From Heliopora coerulea (lineage: Eukaryota > Cnidaria > Anthozoa > Scleralcyonacea > Helioporidae), in NCBI GenBank assembly GCA_030142905.1, contig JASJOG010000058.1, forward strand, positions 1,426,001 to 1,490,000: a stretch of DNA of 64,000 nucleotides, read 5' to 3'. Made by a program: the position numbers and the translations under genes. The notes beneath the pieces are model-generated. The model was not told where the DNA came from, did not search any database, and worked only from the letters and a program-made list of their open reading frames with translations. This document shows positions 1 to 11,677 of this stretch, in pieces. Within the stretch, counting starts at the first letter, position 1, and every line of letters begins with the position of its first letter.

Positions 1-364
1 TCCAAATGACACACTGCACATCCTTAATTTGCATTGAACACTGGGTATCTGTTTATGCTACCCATTAATAATATTATAATAAAATGTTAATATATTATGC
101 TCATAAACAAAAAAATTATGGTCCTTATCATACATATTTTTTTCACTTGAGGATTCTAAAACATGTGCTGATCGCAGTGATATGATTCAAGCTGTACTAC
201 AGGTTCAGTTTACTTCTTGTGTATGTTTCCTTTATCTTATTCCTTTGATTTTGAATTCCTGAGAAAATAAAAACTTGCGTTGGAGGTTTCTAAATTATGA
301 TAGCATTAATAGCCTTTTGAACAGATTATGTTAGCCTGTGGTAGAATGGAAAGATGCAAATTAC

Positions 365-2764
365 CTCACTTCGATGGCCAACCAATGTCAAAAAGCAATG
401 CTGGGTGTCCAAGTCCCAAAATTTAACAAGTGTATCTTTTGAACTAAAGCAAAAAGTGATAAATGCTGAATTATTATGTAAACAGTTCATTAAAGCTAAA
501 AACAACAAACCCTTTGTTTTACAAGGGTATGATTATTTAGGTTACCTTGTCACTAAAACATTCACACCTTGAAGAAAGTGACAATGGGTTATCATTCCTT
601 TGTGTCCCTTTAACCTATTAAATAAAAATATAAAATGTCCAAGAAGGCCTATATAAATTATGTAAATTAAAACAAAAAGTAAACCCAAAAGAAATATAAC
701 TATGTCCTCTCCATTATTTTTGTGATAAGATTATGCAAACATTGTGACGTTAGAGAGGAATGACACGTGGACAGCAAGCTGGGTGTGTATTGTAATGTCC
801 AAGGAGCCTATTTGCTATGAAGTGACTGATTTCTGAAAAGAAAACAGCCCAAACAATTTCCAGACTTTGTAAAACAATATTTTACATTATTGTACCTGAA
901 GAGTCCTGATTCGCTGATAACATCCCAAATTATCACATCAGTATCCTATGAATTTAAATAGAGGAGAATTGGATTTCATTTTTAATTTTTTATTTATATT
1001 ATTTCATCAACCTACTGGGGCATAAGTACAGTACAGCAATATGCTACTGCAGTATAAGCAGTGGTGCAATCAAGACATGAAAAGATCGTATTTCAATCTT
1101 GATAGGTTATTATTGTGGCCACCTGAATGCAAAACATTGATGCTGACAAATTAGATGGCAATAGATAAACTTTTAGATCATAATTTAGTCAGTCAAAAGA
1201 ATTTTATTCGGTACCTTTGATCCTGAGACAAGCCGAACTCCTTTTGAATCATACTGAAGTGAAGTTACTCCAGACTTATGACCACTATATTGACAATAAT
1301 TAAAAAGTTAAATAAATCAACTGACCACTATAATAATAATTAGAAGATTAAGTAATAGTATACAACACCTACATGGGATTCACTGAATGTCTGTAGTTAC
1401 ATTTTTATCTTGTGTTAGTTTGATTTTTGTCTTACACTAGTACCTAAATGAGTCAATGGGTTATGGGCAGTAAATTTACTCTTTAGCATTAATTACAATT
1501 CCTAGACAAATTAATGGTGGAATTATGAAGGATAATCATGATATAATTACCTAAATGTGACTTGTGATGAACCATTATTGATATTCCATATTTTTATAAC
1601 TCCATTACCATAACTTGAAAAATATAGAATTCAAACATTAAATTAAATACATAAGCACAAGAGTGAAACAATGCCACTTTACTATGGTGAGGTACTGGCT
1701 TAACTGTTATAACAATATTATATACCATGTCAAGGCTGTGTAATTTCAAAGATTTGACGTTTAAGGAGAATCTTCCATTACTATTAAAAAAGTAGGGCTT
1801 TTCAATGAAAAACAAAATTGAGCAGTTTTCAACCTGTGCTCTCCAAGGGAACTACAAGGCCCTGATTAGATGGTCCACCATCACTTGCCTAATGTATGAT
1901 AGTTGCAAAATATTTATTGTCCTGGGTAAAACCCCCCACTGTGGCAAATTCCCCCTCCTGATATCCAGTAACATGTAAAGAATAACTGGATAAATCATCA
2001 TTAATGAAAAAATCCATTAATATAATCAGAAAAACAGTACATTCACAAACAAACAGCATTCCAGAATGGTATGGAGTAAACACTGTTAACAATACCCAGT
2101 TTTCCTCTCTACTTAAAGGAGCACATGATTGCAACCATTTAAGGAACATTACATTTATGCATTTTTGTTTTTGCCGAGTATTCATACGGTGCATTAAATT
2201 CTAAGGGTCTGTGAGTCCGCAAAAACCTGCCAGATTCAGATCTCAACTTGAAAAAGGCAGGAAACCACTGGTACTGATGAAGTAAGCGATGTTAAGAAAG
2301 GTCAAAACATCACCAGGTTCAGACCTTCACCAAAAATGTAAACCCAAGCGGATAAACCTTGGAAAGATGTAACTGGTCTACCCATTACTTTCAAAATCTC
2401 ACCCAATAGCAATATGCTCCAGGTCTGGGCTTTGACACAGACATGTAACTTCACTTTTGCTTCCTTGCAATACTTTGATCTGACAAGAAAAAATTACGTA
2501 AAATCATAAACGTTTACGTACTCTCCTAACTTACAGCTGCTCAAGAAAACATAAAATGTAAAAGTTATGTTCACTAACTTTCTCTCCTCTCCTCACGTCC
2601 CAAATAAAAACATTTTCTAATGCCGGTACAACAGCATATGTTGCTTCTAGCTTCTTGTCTTCTTTTCTTCCTTCTTTTATTAAACAAACATTAGCTCTTG
2701 GACTGGAAATCACCCCAAACGTTCCAGAATTTACATAACGAAGATAAGATTTTGTCAGCACCAT
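365..2764 (-). CDS. WDR3: WDR3 (UTP12/DIP2), WD-repeat small-subunit processome protein, 5' part
   Basis: Nucleolar scaffold of the UTP-B module of the SSU processome, needed for 18S rRNA maturation. Seven exons join in phase (594 nt, 198 codons): 2764-2579, 2479-2403, 1613-1551, 1284-1215, 945-896, 614-546 and 443-365. The first ATG is at 2764 and the protein opens MVLTKSYLRYVNSG, close to the usual WDR3 start. Segments seen include NVFIWDVRRGEK, LQGSKSEVTCLCQSP, a GHKSGVTSLQYD blade, DTDVIIWDV and DTLVKFWDLDTQHCF, which are the first WD40 blades in family order. The short first exon ends at a gttagt donor. The remaining exons (most of the roughly 900-residue protein) lie left of the window. 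A possible acceptor near position 20 was seen but not resolved. Identification is firm; single-base exon edges are inferred. Confidence 0.93.
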
Positions 2765-3721
2765 TATACAGGGTAAAAGTTCACTTCAAAGAAACATGCT
2801 TTCACGATCAAATGGCCAAACAAGGCAATCCCGACAATGTTCCGACAGTAGCCGACCATTACCAGAAATCCAATCGTCTGTAGCTCGAAGTTTTTAAGAA
2901 TCTTGGGCGTATTCTTGCGCGAGATTATTCTACATTCTGTTGATGTCGAAGTCATGTTTCACAGACAATTTTTTCATTATGTTCATAGTCATCCTAATCC
3001 AAAACCAAACTTTAATCCCAATCCTAAATGTAACCCTCCTAGCGCACAGTAACGCTCATTGTAGCTCAAATCAGTTTAAACTGAAAAGCTTTCGAGGCTG
3101 TTTCAGGGGTGGTGCATGGAATTCCCCGATGCTGGGGCCAAGGTCTCCCACAGTAGGGCTAAAGTGTAGGGACCCGAAGAGCACCTCCGTTATAATTTTC
3201 CGGTTTTGACGTCGAAAACATCACGTTATCTTTAGCAAGAAACAACCGCAACAACTGATTAGAAAAAGTGGTAACTTTTAGGTTTGACATGTAAAGAATC
3301 GATTATCTTTCTTGGGTAAATCAGCATCAAGTACTTATGGTTCGCACATAACATAATTGTGTTATCATCAATGACAATTCCCGGACGAATTGTTAATTTT
3401 CCTCGACAGGGACAAATGTCCCCGATGGGAGGGGCTGTAACTTCTTCTGTTCTCCCCTTTCTTCCACCACCCCTGGGCAGTTTTTTCCCCAAGTATCAAC
3501 GAGTGGAAGATCTTACGCAAGGAACTTTATCCGTCAGAGTGAGGATTTGTATCAATAAACCATGATATTATTATGTTGGCCAACTGCGAGGGTTCAACCA
3601 ATACTGAACGCGTGCTGATCTATATTCAACACTGTAATTTTTGATCAACGAGGATCAAATTAAACGGAAATATTTTTGGCCGTGCAATTTCACTTCAGAA
3701 ACTTTTTTGTATTTTTATTTT
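2765..3721. other. Intergenic, 5' flank of WDR3
   Basis: No exon with splice support or recognisable protein was found on either strand. Open frames here are short and lack family resemblance. The stretch separates the WDR3 start from the 3' end of the retrotransposon and should include the WDR3 promoter. No clear TATA element was recognised. Confidence 0.5.
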
Positions 3722-3753
3722 CTTATTATTATATTATTATTATATTATTATTT
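3722..3753. repeat. (ATT)n run at the retroelement 3' boundary
   Basis: Imperfect ATT/TAT trinucleotide repeat immediately beyond the 3' UTR of the minus-strand retroelement. Read on the element strand it is a TAA/AAT tail. It matches the run at the other end of the element. Confidence 0.8.
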
Positions 3754-3837
3754 TCTTCTCCGCACGGTTTGCTGTGGATCCGGTATTCATCGGTGCCAGC
3801 TGTCTACAACCAGTAGACTAAGGTGGCACTGTTACAA

Positions 3838-5607
3838 CTAGTTTTCTAGCACTCTTCTTAAAATTCTTGCTGTTCCAAGAAGTGTCGTTTTCTGGATATC
3901 CTCAACGTTCACTGTTATTCCAATCCTCTCAATCCATTGTTCAAACTTTATGCTTACACAGCCCAAGGCTCCAACGACAACTGGAATTACTTCTACCTTT
4001 CTCATTGACGACAGGTTCTTAATCTCTCGTTTCAAAGCTTGATACTTTTCTATCTTTTCTGTTTCTTTCTCACCAATTCTGTTGTCTCCTGGTGTGGCTA
4101 CATCGATTATTGTACATTTCTTTTCTGCTTTGTCTACTATTACTATATTTGGCTTTCGGTGTTCTATCTGATGGTCGCACTGGATCATAAAATCCCAAAG
4201 AACTTTTACTTTATCCGACTCTAAAACTGCCTGGGGGTCATGTTCGTACCACTTGCTCGCTTTTTCTAGATCGTGTTTTCCACATATTTTCCAATGTATA
4301 ATTCTTGCTACATTATCATGTCGACTTTTGTACTCTCGTTGTGCAAGTTTTGTGCATTCGCTTACCAGATGTCCCACCCTCTCTCCTTTTTCCCCGCAAA
4401 GTCTGCATAGCGGTGAGTCTACAGATTTATCAATTTTGAACTTGATATAGTTAGTTCTTATCGCCTGTTCTTGAGCTGCACATATTAGGGCTTCCGTTTC
4501 CGGTTTCAAATCACTCTTTTGTAGCCACCTCCACATCTTTTCCTTGTCAATGTCTTCACTTTTCTCCCTGTTGAACTGTCCATACATTCTCTTACCTATC
4601 CATCTTTGTTCTCTTTCTTCGACTTCTCTCCTCTTATACTGTTGCTTTGGCATACTATCTTCAGTCGTGATAACTACTCTTTCTCTTACTTCAACCAATA
4701 AAGGTTCTACTGCATTTTTGATGTACCATCCAACACCGTTCTCCTCTGATCTAATACTTGACTCACAGTTTATCAATCCTCTACCACCTTTTTTTCTCGG
4801 CAAATATAACCTGTCTACATCACTCTTAGGGTGAAAGGCTCCGTACATGGTCAATATTTTTCTCGTTTTTCTATCCAAGCTCTTTATTTCTTGATCGTTC
4901 CACGTAACAATTCCTGCACTATACCTAAGTAATGCGACTGCCCACGTGTTCACTGCTTGGATTTTGTTTCTGCCATTTAATTTCGACTTCATGACCAACC
5001 TCAACCTCCGCACATACTCCTTTTTGAACTTTGATCTCATTTTTTCTTCCATTAATCTATCTATCTCCAAGATACCCAGGTATTTATATCCCCCTTGTTC
5101 AATCACTTTCATTACTTCTCCGTTCGGCAGTACCACTCCATCATTCTCGGCAATCTTTCCCCTCTTTAGAACTAATACCCCGCACTTCTTAATTCCAAAT
5201 TCCATGCCGATATCCTTACTGAATAGATGGACCGTCTTCACAAGGGAGTCGATCTGTGCCTTGCTCTTACCATATAATTTGAGGTCATCCATATACAACA
5301 AATGATTGATCTTTTTCTTTCGGCCCTTGAATTCATATCCTGCCTTCACTTTCCTTAAAATAAGGCTAAGGGGTGCCACACAAAGCACGAACAATAGCGG
5401 TGACAAACTATCTCCCTGAAATATACCTCTCCTGATATTTACTTCTCCTAGTCTCTCTCCACAAGCTGACAATTTTGTTTTCCATTTTGTCATGCTATTA
5501 CATATAAACTGTTCTACGTTTTTGGCAATTCCAAACATTTTCAAACATTCCTCAATCCATGAATGTGGTACCATGTCGTACGCTTTTTGATAATCTACCC
5601 AAGCCAT
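3838..5607 (-). pseudogene. Retrotransposon ORF, C-terminal part: RT palm, zinc knuckle, restriction-like endonuclease
   Basis: Open frame of 589 residues. It begins inside the RT fingers/palm with AWVDYQKAYDMVPHSW. QGDSLSP is at residues 64-70 and the catalytic YMDDL motif at 105-109. The C-terminal half carries a Cys-X2-Cys-X8-His-X4-Cys knuckle (CRLCGEKGERVGHLVSEC). A PD-(D/E)XK-like domain follows from about residue 485 (IVIVDK, CTIIDVATPGD, then a KYQALKREI helix). Together these fit an RLE-type target-primed reverse transcription enzyme. The frame is open to a normal stop, but its start is artificial: it is separated by a frameshift near 5610 from the upstream RT fragment. It is the best preserved part of the element. 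Confidence 0.88.
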
Positions 5608-5614
5608 TGCTAGG

Positions 5615-6685
5615 TTAGTGTCTTTTTATGCAGTCCTTAAGCACCAACTTATCAATGAGCAACTGGTCTTTAGTTCCTCTGCATTGTCTTTTGCAGCCTT
5701 TCTGTTCATTTGGTAGAATTTTGTTGGAATCTAGAAAATCGTACATACTTTCTGCAATAATACCAGTCACAAGCTTCCACATCACTGGCAGACACGATAT
5801 AGGTCTAAAATTGTCAACAGCATTGTCTTTTAAGGAGTCTTTTACACAAAGCACTGTTCTGCCACATGCCATCCATTCTGGAAGTTCTCCACCTTCATTT
5901 AATATCCCCTCCAATTGCTCTGCTATTCTCTGATGGCAAGCTGTTAATTTCTTAAACCAAAACCCCTGCACCCCATCTGGCCCGGGCGCTTTCCAATTAG
6001 GCATCTTTCTGCACTGCATCTCAACCTTAGTTTGGTTAATATGTAGGTCTTCTTGTCTAGTATGGTCTATATGCTCTTTTAATTCTTGTAACCATTCTGC
6101 CCTGTCATTATGTTTCTTTTTGTTGTCCCACATACTTCCCCAAAATTTCTTGCTTTCTTCAATGTCAGGTACAATCTTCTCCTGTCTGCTAGCTCCGCTC
6201 AATTCTTGATAAACCATCTTCTGATCCACATTGAACATTCTATTCTGCCGGTATTGCTTTATTCTTTGTTCGTATCTATTTACCTTTGCTTTCTTTGCAA
6301 TGACCCTTTGCTTTAGCTCTTCTTCCAGCACAATGGTCACACCTTTACTTTCGATCTTATAACTTCTCTCCAGCATTTGATACTTCTCTTCTCTTCTTAG
6401 TTCTCCCCTTTTTCTTCGTTCTAATACTCCAATGTCTTTTCTTAATCTTTTGATGTCTCTTTCGATCCTTCTCTTCCACCATGGTTCTCCATTCCTCTTT
6501 CCTCTTTTTTCATTCCCAATCCCTAATCTTTCTGCCACATATAAGCCGACAGCTTTTAGCAGTCTATTTGTTTCTGTGATATTGCTTGTTTTGATGTACT
6601 TCATTACCTTATTTGCCCTTTTTATTTCTTTTAAAACTTTCATCCTATCTACTTTCTTTAAATTGCAACTTCTATCATCTTGCTA
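5615..6685 (-). pseudogene. Retrotransposon ORF, middle part: linker and N-terminal RT motifs
   Basis: Frame of about 342 residues from 6643, extendable upstream to an in-frame TAG at 6685-6683. It begins with a long charged, probably helical linker (many Lys/Arg/Glu). It then enters RT motifs: KAPGPDGVQGFWFK, and FRPISCLPVMWKLVTG followed by NEQKGCKRQCRGTKDQ. It ends at a stop beside the frame of the 3838-5607 piece. The sequence around 5610 is consistent with loss of two bases in a short CA run, which moved the downstream part to another frame. Non-functional as it stands. Confidence 0.82.
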
Positions 6686-6824
6686 GTTCATCAGTTCTAT
6701 AATTCTGTTAACTATGTTTTTCTCCTCTTCTGTGGCTTGTTCAGTCTCATCAGTTACAAGTCTCTCTGCTCCGACGTTCTGCTCTTCCTCTGTATCATCT
6801 CTATCTATTCTTATATGCTCTTCT

Positions 6825-7256
6825 TCAATGTCTGGCTCCCCACTCAATTCTTGTTCTGGATTTTGTATCTTTCCCTCCGTCTCTTCCTGTAGTACACGTC
6901 TCTATTTCTTCCAGCTCTACTGTTGTTAACCACTCATTTTTTCTAATTGCTCTCGCCTGGTCAGCTAGTCGCTGTTCCGTTATAGAGAACAATCCTCTTT
7001 CTTGCCAGATCCTGTACATCCTTTGGCGATACCCTCGAATTGGTATTCCATCACCTGTAAAAGGTCTGCTTAGGAAGAAGCATTCCATAACTATAACATT
7101 AACATCCTTTGACCATTTCAATCTAGTATTTGCAGCAGTAGCATAATGACGACCGGGCCAGCGCTGCTGCTCCACTTGGCACCTGCCGGGCGAGACACCT
7201 TCACATGAAGTTCCGGTTTCATTTACGCCGTTATTCGGTATATTACTTTCTATCAC
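6825..7256 (-). pseudogene. Retrotransposon ORF, N-terminal DNA-binding-like part
   Basis: 143-residue frame with a segment [19 protein letters not shown] then [26 protein letters not shown] and [11 protein letters not shown]. The spacing of Trp/Tyr residues and the predicted helices resemble a Myb/SANT-like fold, which is expected at the N-terminus of R2/NeSL-type proteins for target recognition. After about 6890 the coding signal moves to another frame ([12 protein letters not shown], then an acidic stretch through 6686), so a frameshift separates it from the middle fragment. The assignment rests on position and pattern, not on a catalytic motif. Confidence 0.65.
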
Positions 7257-7445
7257 TTTTCACTCATTAGAGGTTAGTGAGTTTTAGGTTACACCACCAC
7301 CGGACTACATTTTGTCTGACCTCTCTCCTTTGACCTGCCTGGCAAGGGTGTCCCTACCAGGAGCCTAAGCTCCCGCCAGTATAGCTCTCAAGATCATTAA
7401 GGTACGTAAGCCTCCTCACCACACCAAGGTAGTAGTCCTGAGGAG

Positions 7446-7446
<1 letters not shown>

Positions 7447-7480
<34 letters not shown>
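7447..7480. repeat. (ATT)n run at the retroelement 5' boundary
   Basis: About eleven uninterrupted ATT units directly beyond the 5' end of the minus-strand retroelement. It pairs with the ATT-rich run at 3722-3753 and marks the probable target site. Confidence 0.85.
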
Positions 7481-7482
<2 letters not shown>

Positions 7483-10400
7483 AACTGTGGGAATATGTGG
7501 CCATTAGTGGAATTTCCCAAATTCCACCGCCTTCGCGCAAGCATACGATGAAAGAATATGTTTACGATAAAACAAAGGTTCTTTCATATACAATGCGTTA
7601 TAACTCAAAGCACTTTTGATATCGGCATCCACTCGGAAGGCTTTTTACCGTAGGAATGCGTACTTCCGGTTGGTTTATTTTCGACTTCGGGCCAAACCCA
7701 TTGATCACACGAACGTACTTAGCAGGAGAAATGTTGTGAGCATCCATGTTTGATACAATGTTGGACCGTGGTTAGAAGGCAAAAAAAAAAAGGGAAAAAA
7801 TTAGATATATAAACAGTAAAATTTGTACTTGTCAAATGTTTAAGATTCTGATATAACTTCAGTTGATTTAACGATTTAGAAAATCGAATTATCAAGCTCT
7901 TTCATTCAATGTTATTGTCTTTCCTATTTTATTTATTTTTATATTTTTGTCATTAAATTTCAAGAAAATAAAGTTTCGAAGTTAAATTTAATGTTTTCTT
8001 TGCCATCACCATTACCTAGTTTAGATAAACTTAGCTGTGATTACCACTGCCCATGAATGTTGGTTGACATTTCCTCATTCCTTGCAGTGGAAGAAACAGT
8101 CGAATGGTTTTTCAGTTTGTCTCGTTTCCATGGTAGCTCACTGAGTCCGTGGAGATTTTATATCTCGTTTACTTTCTTTGGTATTCATTTTATTCATTTT
8201 TCTGGGTTTTTTGTTTGCGTTTTGCCATCGTCCGTGAATTCATACTTTTTGCTGTTCTTTTTTTTTTCTCTTTCTTTCTTTCTTTATTTAGTTCTTCAAT
8301 TGCCAGTCATCTTGCATTTATCCGCTTTAGAATGAATAATTGACCGAAGATGAAGTTGAAAAGTAGGTATTCTAATACCAGTCTTTTGGTTTGTCTGCTT
8401 TGGGGATGTCCTTCATGAACAACATTGAAGTCTAATTGAGCATAACAATATTAAATACGAGGTTGTATTCACGATAAATGAACGTTATATACTATTTTTT
8501 CTGGTAATTTAAGGCCTTATTCAGCGACAGTGGTCCGTGATGACCAAAATAGTTCAGTTAAATTATCCTCTGACAGGTTTCGAATGTAATTTAATAGCGA
8601 TACAGTTTATGAAGCAGTAACCGTGGTCTGTAACATGACCTGTGTTCCTCAGCAAAAGAAAACAGTCCAAGATCATATAAAGCTTAGCTCTCAATTCTGA
8701 ATGTTGAACGACGGAATTTCAGTTACGGCCATGGCAGAGACTGCCAAAGTTTTTACTTTTATGTACAATTTAAACCCAAAAGTAGCCTCAGTTGCGGTGA
8801 TTTGCGATTTCCATTTAGTTAGAAAGGTCACGAGCACCAGCTGCGTTAGGAGATAAAATCACGGAACTGGCTCTAGAGAATGACGTCACGACATCATGAG
8901 GTCATTAATACCTCACCACATGTATCTTATCTCGCGCAGTACTTGTTTTTAAGGACTTTGTTTTTGTTAACAAAACCCAACTAGGTATTTTTCAAGCATG
9001 ACTAATCACAAACAACCGCAAGTGTAGATATTCCGCCGTATTTCTCATTTCGCGTGCACTGGACGTAGCTATGAACTGAAAATTCCTGGAAAAAAAATTA
9101 CACCGTACCTCGACGTAATCTCACCACCACAATCCGGTTGCTTGAAAGAAAAAGTTATTTTGCAGGGCCTAAACTGACAGTCTGGATTGGGACTTTCGAT
9201 TTAAATTTGGTTTGGTGTAAGGTTTAGAGTCAGGGTGAGAGCTGGTGTTTGGTTTATGGCGAGAGATTTGTAGTTAGAGTGTGGGTGAGAATGAATATGA
9301 AAAAAAAAAAAGTGAAAACAAACAAACGAAAAAAACCCTGTTAAATCGTCACCTAATGTCAGCCTGGCATCAACGACAAACTCTCTCCTTCACGACACTA
9401 AGGCGATCATCCTAGTCCCACGAATTAATGACAGATAGTAAGTTAAAGATAGTTGGATAGTGTAATAGACTTTTCATGAATTCACTTAAGTTTCAATTCA
9501 AGTAGCACATTAAAAAAAAACTTAAAAAAATAGGAAATACGCAGCAGATCAACTTTAATCCTATGTTAGCGCTAATAGCTTTTTGAACGAACAGAAAATT
9601 GTAACTATTATTTCTAGTATGTCATGCAGAGGTTTTCATTTAGCATCTGCAGTCATTAATATTTTGACCAGATTGTCTTCTTATCGCTAAGGTTTACTCC
9701 AATGGCGGTAAATAAAGCAATGATTATTTCCGATAATAAACCGCAGTTGCTTTCTGTCCACTTATTAAAAAGTACCAGAGTTTTTATCCTTGGCGAGAGC
9801 GGAAACTATGACAATTTATGGTGAAGTTATTCACTTCTGTAAAATTTAAGCATGGACTCTAAGAAAGATGCGTCTAAACGATGACAAAAATATTCATTGA
9901 AAGTCTCTTTTCTCTCACAGTTGGTACAGGTAATTTTAGAATCATCCTCTGAGATACATGAACAGAAATCTTTTCATGATAATCTGACACTGCGGAAGTC
10001 AACTGAAAAATATTGACTTTATAAGTTTAAGTCTTTTAAGTTGGATAAAAACTCGCTTCCGATTGCCGTGGACTCGATATCTCAACATTTTTCTGTTGAC
10101 TTCGGCAGTGTCAGGCAGTCGCGTAGTCAAGAATTTGAAAATGGTGGAGGGGGGGAGGGGGACAGGGGAAATTTTAGACAAATGTACCGACAAGATGTTA
10201 GCAATGTACCGAGAAATACAACGGGAAAATCAAAGTGACCCAAACGAAGAGTAGGAAAAACTTGAAATTTGGCAAAGGAATAAATGATTTCTACCAGTTT
10301 GCCAGCTCTGGCTGATATGGTATTAAATTTCGAAAATGACTTAACACAAAAGTGCGCACATAACGTAAGCTATGATATATGCCGCCATATCTTTTTCGGC

Positions 10401-11572
10401 CATCACCGCTACCGCAACCACTTCGTCCTGAGAGGGTTGACTGGATCTATCATTTTTGTCGGTTAAAAAACAAAACAGAATTCCTTACGAACATTTTGTA
10501 ATGAACGTCTTCCCCGAACTTAACTTTCGCCGGAGCTTATTTAACAATTTTTTAATTTGATAATTCAAACGCAAACGGAATCCGCAACAGACATGCTTGG
10601 TGTACAGGCAAATGTACTGGATGTACAGACAGATATAGTCAGGACGAAACGTGGGGGGCAACTGCTCCCTGCCCCCCTCCAGCTACTCTAATGGTGTCAG
10701 ATTATCATGAAAAAAGATTTCTAGTACAGGTAGCATTAATCTGGTTTATGTCTCAACTTACATTTGGTAGCACCCTCATTTCTTTTTTTCCTTGAATAAT
10801 GGACGGTTTTATTTCGCTTTCCTTTTTTCTCAAGATCATCTGACAGAGTATCTTTGGCTTGAAATATTTTCCTAACTAGTGATTATCGAAAAACCGGTAA
10901 AATATTAAATTGACCATCTTTTAAACTTTCCTCTGAATTTTCTAGTCTGATTTAATTTAAGTCCTGTCTCTGTCTATCTTTAGTTACCAATATATTTTTG
11001 CAAAATAAGCTGTGTTTCTGAAAAAATTACCCCCTTAATTGAGTGATGATCTCGTTTGAAATCAGGCAAATATTTTCCAAAAATAAATTAACTTTAGGCC
11101 TTTCCTGACATGATTTCAAAATATTTTTGAAAGTAACTGTTAAGTTGTTTTCACGCATTATACCAAACTGTCGGAAAAGGTTTTAACAAGTGGTTATCTT
11201 AAAAAGTCATTCGGTCGTCAGGAAATTTCGCCGGAACCGGTAGCTAATCTAATTATGCCAAAAGTTGTCATATTTATGTTAATTACAAATTTAAGACAAT
11301 TTTGATAACGTGTGAGTGAGTTCATCAGTGCTTAAAGTGACTCAGTTTGCTGTTCGTTTCAGAACTAACGGCTGCGGTTAGACCGAATCTTCTCAAGATT
11401 GACGCGTTAGGTAGACTTAGTAAAATACATCATTTATTGCAGTGTGATAATTATCCAGACTGTTTGGTTTGAAACTGAAATAAACATACTTCCAGCAGAG
11501 GAATGTAAATTTCACTTCCCGTGAAACCAACGCGGTACAAGCATGCGCAATTGAAGATTAAAGATTGTTTAG
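7481..11572. other. Intergenic, about 4 kb, no supportable gene
   Basis: No exon with both splice sites and recognisable protein was found on either strand. Open frames are short and compositionally like non-coding sequence. Contents noted: a poly-T/pyrimidine stretch near 8250-8290, one perfect CRE palindrome at 8881-8888, a G-rich run at about 10141-10170, and a nested inverted-repeat unit at 9964-10722. The right end is the presumed promoter of the SASH1-type gene. Confidence 0.5.
9964..10722. repeat. Nested inverted repeat, probable small transposon remnant
   Basis: The sequence AGAAATCTTTTCATGATAAT and following bases (9964-9990) recur inverted at 10694-10722 with a two-base length difference. 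A second, inner inverted copy of the adjacent CTGACACTGC...GTCAACTG segment lies at about 10087-10116. The ends frame roughly 760 bp without a convincing ORF. A clean target duplication was not found, so the class is uncertain. Confidence 0.55.
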
Positions 11573-11580
11573 TATATAAA
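11573..11580 (+). promoter_or_regulatory. TATA box of the SASH1-type gene
   Basis: TATATAAA lies 98 bp upstream of the ATG at 11678, with no intervening exon needed. A GCATGCGCA (NRF1-like half-site) sits about 30 bp further upstream. Placement fits transcription starting near 11605. This is a sequence-pattern inference. Confidence 0.5.
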
Positions 11581-11677
11581 CTAAATGAGAGCCCAGACTG
11601 ACCAAAAATTTATCATGGTATGATCTAAGTTGTGTCAATGAGTACCATTTTCCTATGGTTTCTTCAAAGGTTTGCTA

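Larger units (their letters stand above)
3722..7480 (-). mobile_element. Non-LTR retrotransposon with restriction-like endonuclease (R2/NeSL/R4-type), degenerate
   Basis: An element of about 3.7 kb lies on the minus strand. Its 5' leader is at roughly 7446-7260, the ORF pieces run from 7256 to 3838, and the short 3' UTR ends at about 3754. The coding order is an N-terminal DNA-binding-like region, reverse transcriptase, a CCHC knuckle, then a C-terminal restriction-like endonuclease. That order is typical of early-branching RLE-type non-LTR elements (R2, R4/Dong, NeSL, Hero) rather than APE-type LINEs. Both edges abut ATT/TAA trinucleotide runs (3722-3753 and 7447-7480), so it appears inserted within a microsatellite. 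The ORF is broken in at least three places, so this copy is not intact. Confidence 0.85.

Noticed and set aside
3259..3565. Overlapping ORFs on both strands upstream of WDR3
   Set aside because: Low-complexity Pro/Gly-rich readings, no splice support and no family resemblance.
8881..8888. Perfect CRE palindrome TGACGTCA
   Set aside because: A single 8-bp match in a gene-free 4-kb stretch, with no nearby start or supporting motif.
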